From the NCBI RefSeq assembly GCF_022458985.1, contig NC_061778.1, forward strand, positions 2,125,501 to 2,189,500: 64,000 nt of DNA, given 5' to 3'. Below, in pieces: positions 23,771 through 35,659 of the stretch (its first letter is position 1; each line of letters starts with the position of its first letter). Made by a program: the position numbers and the translations under genes. Below the pieces are notes generated by a model. It searched no databases. It worked only from the letters and a program-made list of their open reading frames with translations, and was not told the DNA's origin. This stretch comes from Mugil cephalus. Lineage: Eukaryota; Chordata; Actinopteri; Mugiliformes; Mugilidae.

Positions 23771-26181
23771 AGCTTCGTTCTTTTACGAGCCCCCTCCCAA
23801 ATAAATAACACCCGAAGGAGGAGCCGCTCCGTGATACCGATACCGCTGGGTTTAGTATCGATCCGATACCAAGCAAATCAGGGCTAGGCTCGCCGATACC
23901 GATATCGATACTTTATTATTTTATTTTATTTTTTAAATAATTAAAGTGGACGCATCATGAAACTGAATCATTCTTAATTGGAATGCGTTTTCAAGTGTTT
24001 TTATCATTTGATTATTAATTAGTAAAAATCTAGTATCGAATTTGGGTAAAGTTTATAATTAGCTGAACAGAAAATAATTTATTATCACGATAAGTTGTTG
24101 TTCAGAAACAACAAAATTATCACCTGAAAACAAATGAAACTAAATTATTTTTCAGGGTGAGTTTTCACAAACTACAATTATAAAGCAAAATCTCTTGTTC
24201 AATGAATTCGCCGCAGTCTACAAGAGAGAAACCGAAACTTAAGTATCGATCTCATTGCGTTGGTATCCATTAATATCGATGCCGTCGTTGGTATCAATAT
24301 TGTTGATATTTGGATCGAGGCTTTTCAGATCGATGGTGCCTTCAGGTGCTGCTCGGACACCTGAACTCAAAACGACTCAGCATTTACATAAGATATAACT
24401 CATGTTAATCATTAAAAAATCTTTACATAATACGTTTAATGTCACGTTTTAATCACGCATTCGATGATTTACATGTTTCCTACTGAAAATAACTCCCGCA
24501 CGTGGAGAATATGGAAACAGAACGTGATATATTTTTTAGTTTTGGTTGGTTTAGTTAAGATCTGCCAGCTGTTCAATGCTGTGTAAAATAAGAACAAAGA
24601 ATAGATTCAGATAGCTCACTCGTGTCTTCATCTTCAGATAGATCAGTAGTGTCTTCAGCATTAGGTCGTGAACTAAAATCCTTTCCAGCTCCAACGTCTG
24701 ATCCAGATATTGGACCATTGGTCCTGAAAAACAAAACCAAGACAAACTTGAAAATGCTGAACTTCTGATCCACAAACCAGTGGGTTGTGTCACAGTGTTC
24801 GTCCTCTTCTTCTGTGTGGACTCATCAGTATAATGATGGATGAATTCTGGTCGTAAAAGGTTCACTCTAATGGTTGTATTCATGCAGGACCCATATAAAA
24901 AGTTTATTTATTAATTGAAACAGACATGATTAAAAAAAAAGGCAGTGAAAGCAGAGAACCAACAAAAGAAGAGTTAAAAACAAAAACTGGGCCATTAAAA
25001 GAGAAGCAACCCAGGAAATAAACACAACAGAAAACAGACTGAAAAACAAATGAATCAGGATCAAATTAAAGTGAACAGAAGGAAGGGATGGAATGATTCC
25101 CTCGGGACATCGGTGAATTTCCACTGACCTCTGGTGGGTGACGACAGTTACAACAGAAACTGATTCTGTAGAAGAACTGAGGAGGAAAAGTCAAAATGTG
25201 AATGAGTTTGCTCATTATTTTCATTATTTATTCTGTAAACTTGCCGTACTCGCTCCGGGTTTCCTCAGGTACAGGGAATACACGGTCAGTGGCCAGTTTA
25301 TTAGGTACGCTAGTGCAACCAAATAGTTACGATTCTGCAGAGGTTGAGAGCTGCTGTAAAACCAAAACGCCGCTGTCACTGCGATGCTATTAATCTTTAA
25401 CACTGTCACAGGACGTACCACGGTGTCATGTGAGAATCTGCACTTTACACCATCACAACGACACAAGTTCCCTCAGGAAAAGGAGAAAAGAGCTGCAGGT
25501 ACACGGCACGAACATTTAATCCAAATGATGTTTATCTCTTTCTAGCTCTGGTGCTAAACAGCTGGTTGTTACAGCTGTTCACTGGGAGTTTGTGACTCTG
25601 ATTTCTCTACGTCTGATGCTCCTAAAGCTGCAGTTATTCATCTTTTAGAGACTCGCCAACAACTCCATGTAAGTCTGTTTTTGTTTTGTTTCCTCTCCAG
25701 TGAGAATTCAGACGACATGAGATGTATGATGATATGAACAATTAAGCTACTGTGACCGAACAATTTCCTTTGTGGATCATTAAGATCTGTTTAAGTCTAA
25801 AATACTAGCATCCAGGAAACAGGTCTATATAAAAAAAGTGTCAATAAATAAACAGATCAACCTCGTTTAAACGAAGCATCATGAATCCAAAATGAACATT
25901 TTATTGTATTTACAATATGTTAAAGGCGTAAAATAAATGAATTATTACACATGTTCCTATGTTATTGCCCTTGAAGGATGAGTTTCCACTTCAGTTTTGG
26001 ATTAAAAGTGTTTTCATGGACCTTTTCATGTGTTTGTGATGTTTTTCCGAGTCTCTGCAGAGATTAAATCTACTTCACATCTCTTCACCAGCTCAACATT
26101 TGCTGCTAGACGTGATTTTTTACTCTGGAACGACTGATATTTAACCGTAAAAACGCCTCCGTGTCCTCGGCAGGTTTGAAA
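23771..26181. other. Intergenic DNA with old repeats
   Basis: Contains GATACC/GATATCGATAC repeat fragments (23838-23915 and 24240-24320). Near 25285 it contains the string ggccagtttattaggtac, which recurs at 37781 and is characteristic of a dispersed repeat common in fish. I see no supportable gene. Confidence 0.5.
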
Positions 26182-28950
26182 ATGTTAACCAGCTGGTTAA
26201 CCTTCACAGCTTTTCTGGCTGCTTCACTGAATCCAGGAGCTGCTGGACGTGGACGTGAGGCTCTGACGTTTGCACCGAGTCGCTCGATAACAGTTCGACC
26301 AGATTCAGAGTTGACTTTAAACTGTGGAGACGAAAAGGACGCAGGTCAGTAAAGACCATCAGGTCAGTCTCATCTTCAGGTTTATGTTTTCTATTAATGT
26401 GAAAATGCACTCACACAAACCAGGGCGCACTGGTGTTAAACATGTTAAATAGATCATACACCGTTAAATTCAGATACAATACAATGAGAACACACAAACA
26501 CAGGGATAAATAAATAAATGAATGGGGAGGAAATAGATAAAGAGAAAAGAAAAGAAAAAGGCTGTTGTGAAAAAAATTAACTTTTGATCAGTTTCATTTT
26601 GTTTATTCAGTAGAAAATAAACTGACAATAAGAAGTCATTTTTCCTGCTTCCATGCACTAAATGAAACAGCATCAGTTTCATTTACTTGAGGCATTAACA
26701 AAAATGTCCACGTCCAAAAAAAACACTACTGTAAAAAATGATTCATATATTTCTTTGCTTTTTTCTGCATAAATCTCTTAAACCACTTTACAAAACTACC
26801 AAAAAATCCAAAAAGTCCATCATTTCCAGGATTTTAAGCCTTTTAATGCCAGTTTAATTAATTAAAGTGTCTGTTGTTTTTGTTGTTTTTACAAAAAATA
26901 ATAAATAAATACCAAAACAAACAACAACAAAAAAACCCCACATAAAATGAACTATTTTCCATAAAACTAATGATGGGAAACTGGGGCTTTTTTGTTCACA
27001 TGACTGGATTTGACCAAGATTAAATCTAAAATATTGACTGGATTAGCATCAGATTTAAAATGCACCACCCTCTTGTCACCTTAGTGGACAAAAATGTCCC
27101 ATTGACTTTCATTATTATCACATATTTTAATCTCCATGACCCAATATTTACATTCTCTCCACAATATCACGGTTTCATTTTGGGCAGAAACGGGTCAAAT
27201 TTGTCTCTTTTTTTTTTTTTTTTTTTTAGTGTTCGACACTAAAATCAGCCGTTTCCCTGTTATAGGTTCCTGTGCAGAGCATGTTTGTTATTTGGTCGTA
27301 TTTGCGGCTACGTCTGGTGATTTCATCCCTTTGACACCAAAGACCACGATGAAGTTCTTCTTTCTTCATCTTTACATAGATATGAGGCCAGTTGACGAGG
27401 AAAACATGTCCCTAATTATTCCTGAGATTTAAATATTTGAGACTGTTCAATCACAACAGTTTCTCAACAGGACACTTCCATGTGATAGAAACATGCAGTG
27501 ACGTCTCCTCTAACCTGTAGGTGAGGTCCAGTTCTGGCACACCCCCTTCGGAGACCTGCAGACCCCTGGTTCTGGTTCCCCCGCTGACCTGGAGCCGGTC
27601 TTCATGCACAGCGACGGCCGCCTGGTGATCCCCAACGCCAGCGTCCACCACAGCGGCCTGTACTACTGCCTCCTGCGGCAGCCAGGGGGCGCCACTCTGT
27701 GGCAGTACGAGCTCCACGTCGTCGGCCCCGGCGCCGGGTTCGGGTCCAGGCTCAGGAGGGACGCCGGGTCTCTGAGGGCAGGGGAGGCCGGCGTCTCAGG
27801 GGGGACGTTTGCAGGAGCCGTGGCGGCTTCGGTGCTGCTGACGTTTGTGTTTGGCTTCAGCCTCGGAGCTCTGACCAGGACACATGTCCTCAGGTGCGTT
27901 CAGGGACTCGTTCTATATATACAACCTAAAAACTAACCTTGTTCTAAAACCACTGACCGATGACTGTGGAATATTTGTTTGTGTAATATTTGTAGAAGCC
28001 GTCTTATGTCTGAGTAACTGATCTCATACACCTGTATCCTCCTGTTTCCCCCCCTCAGGTGTTTAGGGGCCGTCCGTAGGAGGCTGCGTCGGTCACCACG
28101 GCGACGCCAGGGCGACGTACCGGATCACCAGGTCACCGTGACGACCCTGCCTCCCATGTACGACAACCAAGGCCTGGAGATGGAGCAGGAGACGAGAGAC
28201 GAGTCCGCGGACGGAACCATGACCCCGTCACCTCCCGCGAAACCTCGAAGGAGCTTCAAGCACAATCGAGAGGCGGCGGCGGCGGCGGTGGTGGTGGCGG
28301 CCACAGCGGCGGAGGAGGAGGAGGAGGAGGAGGTGCAAACGACGGCCTATCTGGAGGGATGTGGCAACAGGTTGGAGGAAGTGGAGGAGGAGGACGAGGA
28401 AGAGGAGGAGGAGGACGAGGAAGAGGAAGAGGAGGAAGAGGCAGGAAGAGGGATGGAGGAGAAGGAAAGCAGTAGTGAGGAGGAGGAGGAGGAGGAGGAG
28501 GAGGAGGAGGAAAGGGAGTCTAGTGGTTTCTATGCGTTAGAAGATGGAGCGAGTCAAACTGAAACAGACGAGGAGAAAGATGGAAGAGAGACAAGGATGG
28601 AAACGTTTGAGGAGGAGAAAGAAGGAGAACCAGACTCTGATCATTCGCCCTCAGACTCAGAAGAAGAAGAAGAAGAAGAAGAAGAGCCTCCCTCCTCCTC
28701 CTCCTCCTCCCCTCTCCATCCGGGCCACCGTAGTCGTGTTATCCGTCTCTACCAGTACGACGAGGACGGCCGGAGGTACGACCACCTCCCCGAGGACCCG
28801 CCCCCCGAGGACCCGGGTCCCGCCCCCCTGCTCAGGCCGCGCTCCCGCTCCCTGACCCGCCTCAACGCCATCATGGCCGCCGCCTCGGCCTCACCCCTGG
28901 ACGGGGAAGGGACGAGCGAGGGGAGGTCGCACTTCCACATGGCGATATGA
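26182..28950 (+). CDS. Unrecognised single-pass Ig-like membrane protein with acidic tail
   Basis: Three exons join in phase: 26182-26344, 27521-27893 and 28059-28950, giving 475 residues. The start gives a signal peptide (MLTSWLTFTAFLAASLNPGA). One V-type Ig fold follows, with Cys48 in LTLNCG, Trp in VQFWHTPFG and a DSGLYYC-like HHSGLYYCLL. A membrane segment (GTFAGAVAASVLLTFVFGFS, about residues 150-172) is followed by an Arg-rich stop-transfer region. The cytoplasmic tail of roughly 300 residues is largely Glu-rich and low-complexity. It also carries PPMYDNQGLE and LYQYDEDGRRYDHLPEDPP, possible Tyr-based signals, and ends in SHFHMAI. Exon phases (1 after the signal/Ig start, then 2) suit an Ig-superfamily receptor. 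I do not recognise the family, and no function is assigned. AATAAA at 28988-28993 lies 38 bases after the stop. Confidence 0.8.
26345..27520 (+). other. Intron 1 of the Ig-like gene
   Basis: AT-rich with T and A runs, including a 20-base T run near 27209. It ends in a CTCTAACCTGTAG acceptor. Nothing else is recognised. Confidence 0.6.
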
Positions 28951-28987
28951 CAAAACAGAGGCCTGGAAAATCCTAAATTACAAAACA

Positions 28988-29126
28988 AATAAATTAATAA
29001 GTAAAAATGTTCTTGTTTTTTTCCAGAGGATCAAAGAAAAAAATCTGAAATAACAACTGAACTCGTCCTGTTTCTTCTTTGGTTTCTTTCCTTTGATTCA
29101 ACTTGTTTTTTTACTGCTGAAATAAA
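28988..29126 (+). terminator. Poly(A) signals of the Ig-like gene
   Basis: AATAAA occurs at 28988-28993, unusually close to the stop codon, and again at 29121-29126 followed by a T/G-rich stretch. Either could be used; the second has the better downstream element. Confidence 0.5.
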
Positions 29127-29204
29127 TCTTGAAACTGTTTAAATTTGTGGTTGTTCTTTAAAAGGTGTTTCAGCAGTTTCAGTTTTTTAATTATTAACCT
29201 GAGC

Positions 29205-29475
29205 CCTTCACAGTTTGTAAACAGTGTGAAGTTTTTTGAGGGGCGGAGCTTAACTGGAGGCAAAACATCTCAAACAACAGTTTATTTCAATGGACGGTTT
29301 TGACACGGACTCTATTCACCGACTCCTAAACTCTCACTCACTGGACGATTTGATCTAAGGACACAGAAGAGACGAAGTCTGGTCTGTCTTCATCGAGTGA
29401 AGCCTCCGTATATTCTCAGCCGCTAACATCATGATGTCACACTGACGTAGGTATTTACTTGGAGAAATTTCACTG
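29205..29475 (+). repeat. Dispersed repeat family C, short copy
   Basis: Shares the block order of the copy at 14262: cagtttgtaaacagtg, GGGGCGGAGCTTAACTGGAGG, CCGACTCCTAAACTCTCACT and GTCTGGTCTGTCTTCATC. It lacks the longer copy's insertion. Confidence 0.65.
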
Positions 29476-30167
29476 ACAAGTAGTATTTTTTAGTTGTTTT
29501 TTTTGAAAATTTTGATTTGTTATTATATTGACCCTGATATTTAACAATTTCAACAAATTTACACCAATAAACTCTTTGTTTCAAAGTAAGAACAGATTTC
29601 TACAAACTAATGTCGTTTAAAAATATTTTATGTAACATAATAAAAAAAAAAACATCATTTATGGGCAAAATTTTACTCATTTGTGTGTAAATTTCATTTT
29701 TATAAACTGAACCGTGTCGGTTTTGACTAAAAATTAAACAGAATTCTACAAAATGTCAATTAATTAAAGTTATATGAGGTAAAATAAGAGGTTGCAGAAG
29801 TATTTAGTGGATAAACTTTGGCACGATTGTTAAACTGGGCCACTGAAGGACATTTTGCGATTCTCTGGAAAATAAATCTTTTCATATTTTGTTAGTAGAA
29901 AATAAGCTTTTCCTTTGTAATTTTTTGTTAATCATGATTCAATGTATAGAAAAATAAATGAGAGGGAAACATCTTCTTTCTCTTGCATCATTTGAGGTTT
30001 CAGCATCCTCCTCTGTGATGCTCTGTGATGCTCTGTAGACCACATAGACCATTTAGACCATTTAAACCATTTAGACCATTTAGACCATGTCTTATCCATC
30101 AGGGTGAGTCAGCGTGTTTTTATAAAACCATTTATCAAGAGGCAGCGCGTCGTACTTCCATTTCCTC
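29476..30167. other. Intergenic AT-rich DNA between convergent genes
   Basis: No coding signal. A short tandem run of a CCATTTAGAC-type decamer sits near 30040-30090. Confidence 0.6.
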
Positions 30168-30173
30168 TTTATT
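30168..30173 (-). terminator. dcun1d5: Poly(A) signal for dcun1d5
   Basis: TTTATT on the plus strand reads AATAAA on the minus strand, about 325 bases beyond the dcun1d5 stop codon. It is the nearest good candidate seen. Confidence 0.45.
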
Positions 30174-30497
30174 ATTGTGAAACATCTATAAACAAGACAT
30201 AAAATGAGAAAAAAATAAAGAATAAAGAAAACATAAATCCCATAGCTCTGCGCTCAGTTCAACGTTTTCTTCTTTTAATAACCACATTTTTTTTCTCTTT
30301 TCTCCAAATTAACACTATAAAAAGTCTACTGGGTGAGAGGAAGGCGCCTCTGAGGGAAGTGAGTCTGGGGTCAGTCCACGGGGATGTAGTCCATTATCTG
30401 TGTCGTTTGTTGGCGAGAGGTTGGTGTCAAAGGTTCCTTTCTTATTTCTGTGTTGGTGGGTTTTTATTTTTTCTCCTCCTTTTTTTTTGGTGTTTGG

Positions 30498-32721
30498 CTA
30501 CGACGCTGACCAACCTTTCTGCCATTCCACAAACTCATCTAGCAGCACTGGCCCTGCACACAAACACAACGGCTTCATGAGACTCGTTATAATCACAGAC
30601 ATAAGAGAACAAGCTGCACAAAGAAACTTTAAAAACTGAGCCCGGAGTCAGACGGACTTTGTCCTCCAACCAACCAAAAAAATAAATGTTGAGAAAGCTG
30701 AGGATACACGGAGACACATCACTGACAGTTTCAACACTGCCTCAGTCGCAGTGTGAGGGTTTAACCTCCGAGTCGACCAGAGATTTAATTAATGACTCAA
30801 ACTGATTTGTTCTCGATGGGCCACTCACTCCTCAGGCTTCTGTAAACATGAGTTAAGTTAGTTGAACACTCACAGGCTCCGTCTTCGTCGTAGTTACTGA
30901 GGTCTGTGTTGATGGTCCTGCTGAACTCCAGGACGTTGTACCACTGGTCCTTGTTCATGCCCTTGTACTTGGACTGCTGTGGGAGGGAGACATTCACAGA
31001 GACATTCAAGGAGACGTTAATGAGGTCACTGGCGTCACGACCGTCTGCAGCCGACATCCCAGCAAATGTGAGGAGAAGGACAACGTTACCTCCAGGAACT
31101 GGTGGAAGACTGGGAACAGAGGCCACGTCCTCCCAAGCAGCAGAGCTAGCATGGACTTAGCCGTGTCCATGTCCAGACTCCTCTGGTCCTTGTCCTGTTG
31201 AAATTCGAGACAGTCAGTTATTTTTGATAAAATCAAACCTGGACACACGGTAAACCGACGTGTCCTTGTGTCCTGAGCCAAAAAAGTCTTGAACGCACCA
31301 CAAAGACTAGAACCAGTGACCAGAGGAAATAACTGAAACCGATAAAACCAATGTACAGAGCTGTGGATTTGGACCTTAAAACATTTTAAAGCTATTAAAT
31401 AGTGAAGCTACCAGGCCCACAACGGACTGATTTTTAAGTTTATTTGCACACTTCATCTAAGAGAAAACAAGTAAAAGTGAGAAAAGCTTTTACAGATCAG
31501 ATTATTTACAAAGAGCCTGCAGCATTAAAGGATCGTATCTGGTAGCAGTGAGTCTTACACTTATCGGAGGTTTGTTAACACTGTCAAACATTTACAACTC
31601 TTAAAGATTAAATACAGCAGCAGCTCAGATTATAAAGTAATTCAGTGGATTTTCCCGGTTCAGCGGCTGTAAAAAGAGTTCCACACGTTTCAGGTTCAGA
31701 CTTTCAACCCTGTGTCGTAGGAAACCACTCGCGGCTGATTCTGAATCCACCTGCACATCACAGAGAAACGAGTGAAGCAGCAAACTCACTCTGGCGAAGT
31801 CGAAGGCGTATCTGTAGATATGCTTGAAGACCACGGAGTCGTTGAGCTCATTGCGCAGGTAATCCAGTTTGCTTTGTAGCCGCTCTGTACAGTCACACCT
31901 GCAGCGCGATGAAAGCGTTAACAGTCTCATTCACGCTCTGAAAACCAAAAGCTAAAATAAAACCGTTAACTCACTGTAATATCGTCATCCCTCTGAGCCA
32001 CTCGTCTTTTGTGAAGAAGCCCATACTCACTGCTCCTAGATGCCAGGCTAAAACTAACATGATAATCTGGAGGAAGAGAAGAAGAGTTCAGGCCTTAGTC
32101 CCCAGACAGAAAAGAGACGTCCCTTATTTTAGCTAAATAAATGAGACTCACATTCTCCGGCTCCACACCGATGTCTTCGCAGAACTTCTCCATGGCCTCT
32201 GGACCGACCACCTTGTCGGCGCCGGCGTACGTGTGGAACCAGGCCAGGCACTTCTTAGTGGAGAAAGTCTTCTCGCCATTAATCGGCCTCGCCGCTCGGA
32301 TCTGAGGCCGCGTGAAACTACAGGCGGAGGATGAGGTTTGACAGTTTGAGATAAATACTCGCACTCAGTGATACGGGTTTTCATTTACAGCTCAGAGATC
32401 AAAGGTTTGAGACACAGTCAAAGTGTAAACGGCTGCATTCAAGTCCAACTTTCAGGCGTGAGTCAACGTCACAGTCAAACATTTGCTGCTGACGCTCTTA
32501 GTGAATCCAGACATTTAAACATCTTTAAATCCTGGATTAGTTCAAATGCAGCGTTTCAGACAAACACTCGTCACTTGTTATCTTCTCACCCAGGATTCAT
32601 TTTAAAACTGGACATAATCAGACCCAGAACCACGCAGTGTAGAAGCTGCTCACCTCGTAATTTTACGCCTGTGTTCATGATCGTCTGCATCAGGCAACGG
32701 CCTTTTCTTCTTCACAGGCAT
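30498..32721 (-). CDS. dcun1d5: DCN1-like protein 5, cullin neddylation co-E3, 7 coding exons
   Basis: DCN1-like proteins bind the NEDD8-loaded E2 and a cullin and promote NEDD8 attachment. Coding exons in transcript order are 32654-32721, 32152-32317, 31975-32066, 31790-31898, 31090-31194, 30874-30976 and 30498-30553. All phases fit, giving 232 residues (human DCUN1D5 is 237). The N-terminus MPVKKKRP matches the basic start typical of DCUN1D5. The potentiating-neddylation (PONY) domain fills most of the rest, with [63 protein letters not shown] and the ending [26 protein letters not shown] and the N-terminus favour DCUN1D5 over DCUN1D4. Translation starts in an exon preceded by a splice acceptor, so the 5' UTR is split. 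The neighbouring cul5 is a likely substrate. Confidence 0.95.
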
Positions 32722-34860
32722 CACTGCACCTCTACTGGGCTTCACTAGCTGGGCTACACACAGGTACAGATTAAACACACACCCACACACTGATGCTAAT
32801 GATTTATTTATTTAAATCTATGCAGGTCATACCTGTAAACTTCTGGCTGCCTTGTCCATTCAGATGCTAGAGTAACATAAACCATTTAATATTATTATTG
32901 TTGTTTTGTAACTGTAATAAATTTATCGGCTAAATGTAAAAATTAACAACTACTTACATGCTTGTCCAGTGTTTTGGATAATGTCTGTCAGACTGCACGG
33001 TTTGTTTCTGTGAGGAGATGCAAAAAAAAAAATAAATAAATAAATAAAAAAATCATTATAAAACATCTACAAACACACAGGATTTTTTAGCTTTTCATTA
33101 ATGTTAAAACCACAGCTTGTATAACAGAGGAACTTCTCCTCTTAAGTGAAGCTAAAGCAAGTAGAGCTCCCCCTGGTGTCTGGCTGAAGTATAGGCCATA
33201 AGCTCCGCCCCCTCCATGTTAGTGGGAATTGGGTCAAACTAAAACACTAAAAAAACACATCAAATAGATGGTTTCTGTCATTTAAGGTAGTTAATAAAAT
33301 AAAATAAAAATAAATAAATATTATTACAGGTTCAAGTGTCATTTTTTGAGGATGTGACGTAATGTTGTCCACCAGTTGCCATGCCAACCACTGCATAAAG
33401 AGTGGACCGGACACCCCCGGGAAAATAGCATCAGTTTGGACCAATGAGAGAAAGCGGAGACATGTTTAGTCCATATTTATAAACTGTCTATGGTTAAAAC
33501 CTGGAGGAGGAACTGGGTCAGACATGGATGTAAATATGTAGGTCAAATTAAAAAAGCTCTTCTTAGAAGAATTTGCAAACTTCACTTCAGGAATAAACTA
33601 TAATAATCAAGTGTTTTTGGTATGAAGCAAATCTTGGACCAAATCTTTAAAAAATAAATAAATGTTTTGCTGCACATTTTACCACAAAACAACCATGTGA
33701 CTAACGTCTTATTGCAGCTAAAAGCCTGAGCACAGATTATTTAGTCCTGTCTTGTTAACAATATGCATAATTTCAATGTTTACGTTCAAGTAAACACAAT
33801 AAATAAAATAATCGGAATTTTCAGTGTCAAAACAGACCTTGTGCAAACATTAAAAGTGGATACGCGTTTGTTTTTGGAGATATGAGATGACTAGTAAACT
33901 GTTTAGGAGAAGAGCTTCCCTCTTATCTGATAAGTCCTCATAATAAACTTAATTTTTTAGTTTAAGACGCCACTTTCAGTCACACATTTGATCCAGCTTT
34001 TTATACTTTAGTATAAATGAAATCCGTTTCTCAGCAGCTGTCAGGTACATGACTCACAATGGTGTAATAACAGGGTCAGTGACTAAAACTGAATAAGTTT
34101 AATAGTTTGCGGTTGAACTTGACGGCTGGTGTTTGTTTTGTGCTGATCATGTACAGACTTGAAGTTTAGCGAAGTTAAAATTAATGAACACAGTCTGTGG
34201 AAGAGCGTTTGATTAAATAATACAATTTTCATCCCATTACAGTGGGAAAGTAGTAGAAAAGATCGGTGTTATTTCCGCATTGAACGTAGAAATCCGAATG
34301 TCAGTTAAAAGACGTTAATTGACAGTTAAAAGACGGTAATGTTTTCAGTTATTTTTAAATAACACCTCCTGCGTTGGTGCTAACGTTAGCTGAACGCCGC
34401 TAACCAGGCTAGGATGACTAATACCACGATTCCCGTAAACATCCCTCATTCGGCTGGCAATTAAACACCACAAATTCTCCCCGTGCACCTTAAAAATATG
34501 AATCTCTTACTTTTAGATTCTGCTTGGACTCGATAAAGTCTCACAACAGACTTCTTTTGTTTGCTAGCTAACGTTAGCTCGTCAAGAGCTCCGGGGCTAA
34601 TGTTGGCTAATTTGTCAACACCAGCGTTAAAGGATTATCATTTCAAACTGAAGACGCCTTAAAGCGTAGTTTGGGTGAGTTGGCTGATTTAAAACAGGTG
34701 CTAGATTAAAATAAACCCTTAAATACTTTCAACAAACACTTACCCCTTTAGTTAAACTCTCCGGTGCCGGGGCTTCTGTTGGAGCCGGCGCTTCCGTAGG
34801 AGTGGACGATACCACTACTTTATGGGGGTGTGTAGCGAAGGCAAATTCACATTTCGAGTG
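32722..34860 (-). other. Candidate 5' exons of dcun1d5
   Basis: Three minus-strand blocks look like exons: about 34744-34860 (donor AAAGGG|GTAAGTG; one frame reads TEAPAPTEAPAPESLTKG), about 32961-33008 (CTCACAG acceptor, GTAAGT donor) and about 32834-32867 (ACTCTAG acceptor, GTATGA donor). They do not join in frame to MPVKKKRP, so a spliced 5' UTR with small upstream ORFs is the best reading. The ATG exon itself is preceded by TGTGTAG at about 32753. Transcript data would settle it. Confidence 0.3.
33130..33495 (-). repeat. Dispersed repeat family B, inverted copy
   Basis: Reads on the minus strand as the family seen at 40360-40835 and three times at 55950-57050. Shared blocks are AACATGGAGGGGG-like, CAGGGGGAGCTCTACTTGC and the end near ttataaactgtctatgg. 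Confidence 0.7.
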
Positions 34861-35164
34861 AATATGCTTGCAATCACATGATTTAAAATGATAATAATAA
34901 TAACAATAAGGTAAGATATTTCCACGAATAATCATAAATAAATTAAATATATTGTCTAAGATGACAATTAAGCAGACAGAAGATCCGTTTGTCATAGTAT
35001 CCACCCTGTCGGATGGAAAAAAGTATAACGTCCATGTGTTTTTTAAAGGAACAGGCCTTTATTTTTTGGCGATGACATGTAGTGATGGGCAGTTCAGCTC
35101 TTTTCTGAGAGTGAACTCTTTTACCACTTAGACTTTTATGATCCACAAGGGAAAGTGTTTGGTC

Positions 35165-35650
35165 ATAGCAGCTTAGTTGTTACAAAAAAAAATGAGAGTT
35201 TGGAATAAAAGAAGTTTTATAGCGTTCACTATGGGAGCGGAGCTGAATCAGATGGAGAATGAGCTCTGCTGCTCTTCTAATGTTTGGTGGATGGAATGGA
35301 TTGTCCATCATGGAGAGCAGTTTTTCCAGTGTCCTCTTGTCCCACACTAAGACAAATGTCTCAAATGTCAGATTTCGGATCAAGTTGTTGATCCCACTGA
35401 TGTCTTTTTTTTGCTGGTACTACTTCCCTCAACAAACAGCAACGTACATACTGGTAGAAAGACTCCAGCAACTCACTGCACACATTAAAAGACCTGAGCT
35501 TCCTCAGAAAGAGGACAAGAAAGAGTCTTCTCAGGTCCTTCTTGTACACAGCATCACCGATGTCCCTCCAGTCGAGGCCTGTTGTCCATGTCGAGTCCCA
35601 GGTACTTGTAGCTGTCGACTATTTCCACCTTCAGGTCCTGGATGGTGACT
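35165..35650 (-). mobile_element. Degraded 3' end of a LINE reverse transcriptase ORF
   Basis: Read on the minus strand, three frame-shifted pieces follow the C-terminal order of fish non-LTR retrotransposon ORF2: VEIVDSYKYLGLDMDNR, then a block with RKLRSFNVCSELLESFYQ, then RTLEKLLSMMDNPFHPP and RYKTSFIPNS. The frame changes and lost segments show it is a dead fragment. The type (L2/CR1-like or similar) is inferred from recall of such tails. No catalytic YADD region is present. Confidence 0.8.
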
Positions 35651-35659
35651 CTTCCTCCT

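Noticed and set aside
34361-34660. Possible plus-strand gene at the CpG-containing patch upstream of dcun1d5
   Set aside because: No open frame of note and no splice-linked exon; the patch is better explained as dcun1d5 promoter or 5' DNA.
35259-35648. Plus-strand frame of 129 codons
   Set aside because: Antisense to the degraded LINE fragment; the protein similarity is on the minus strand.
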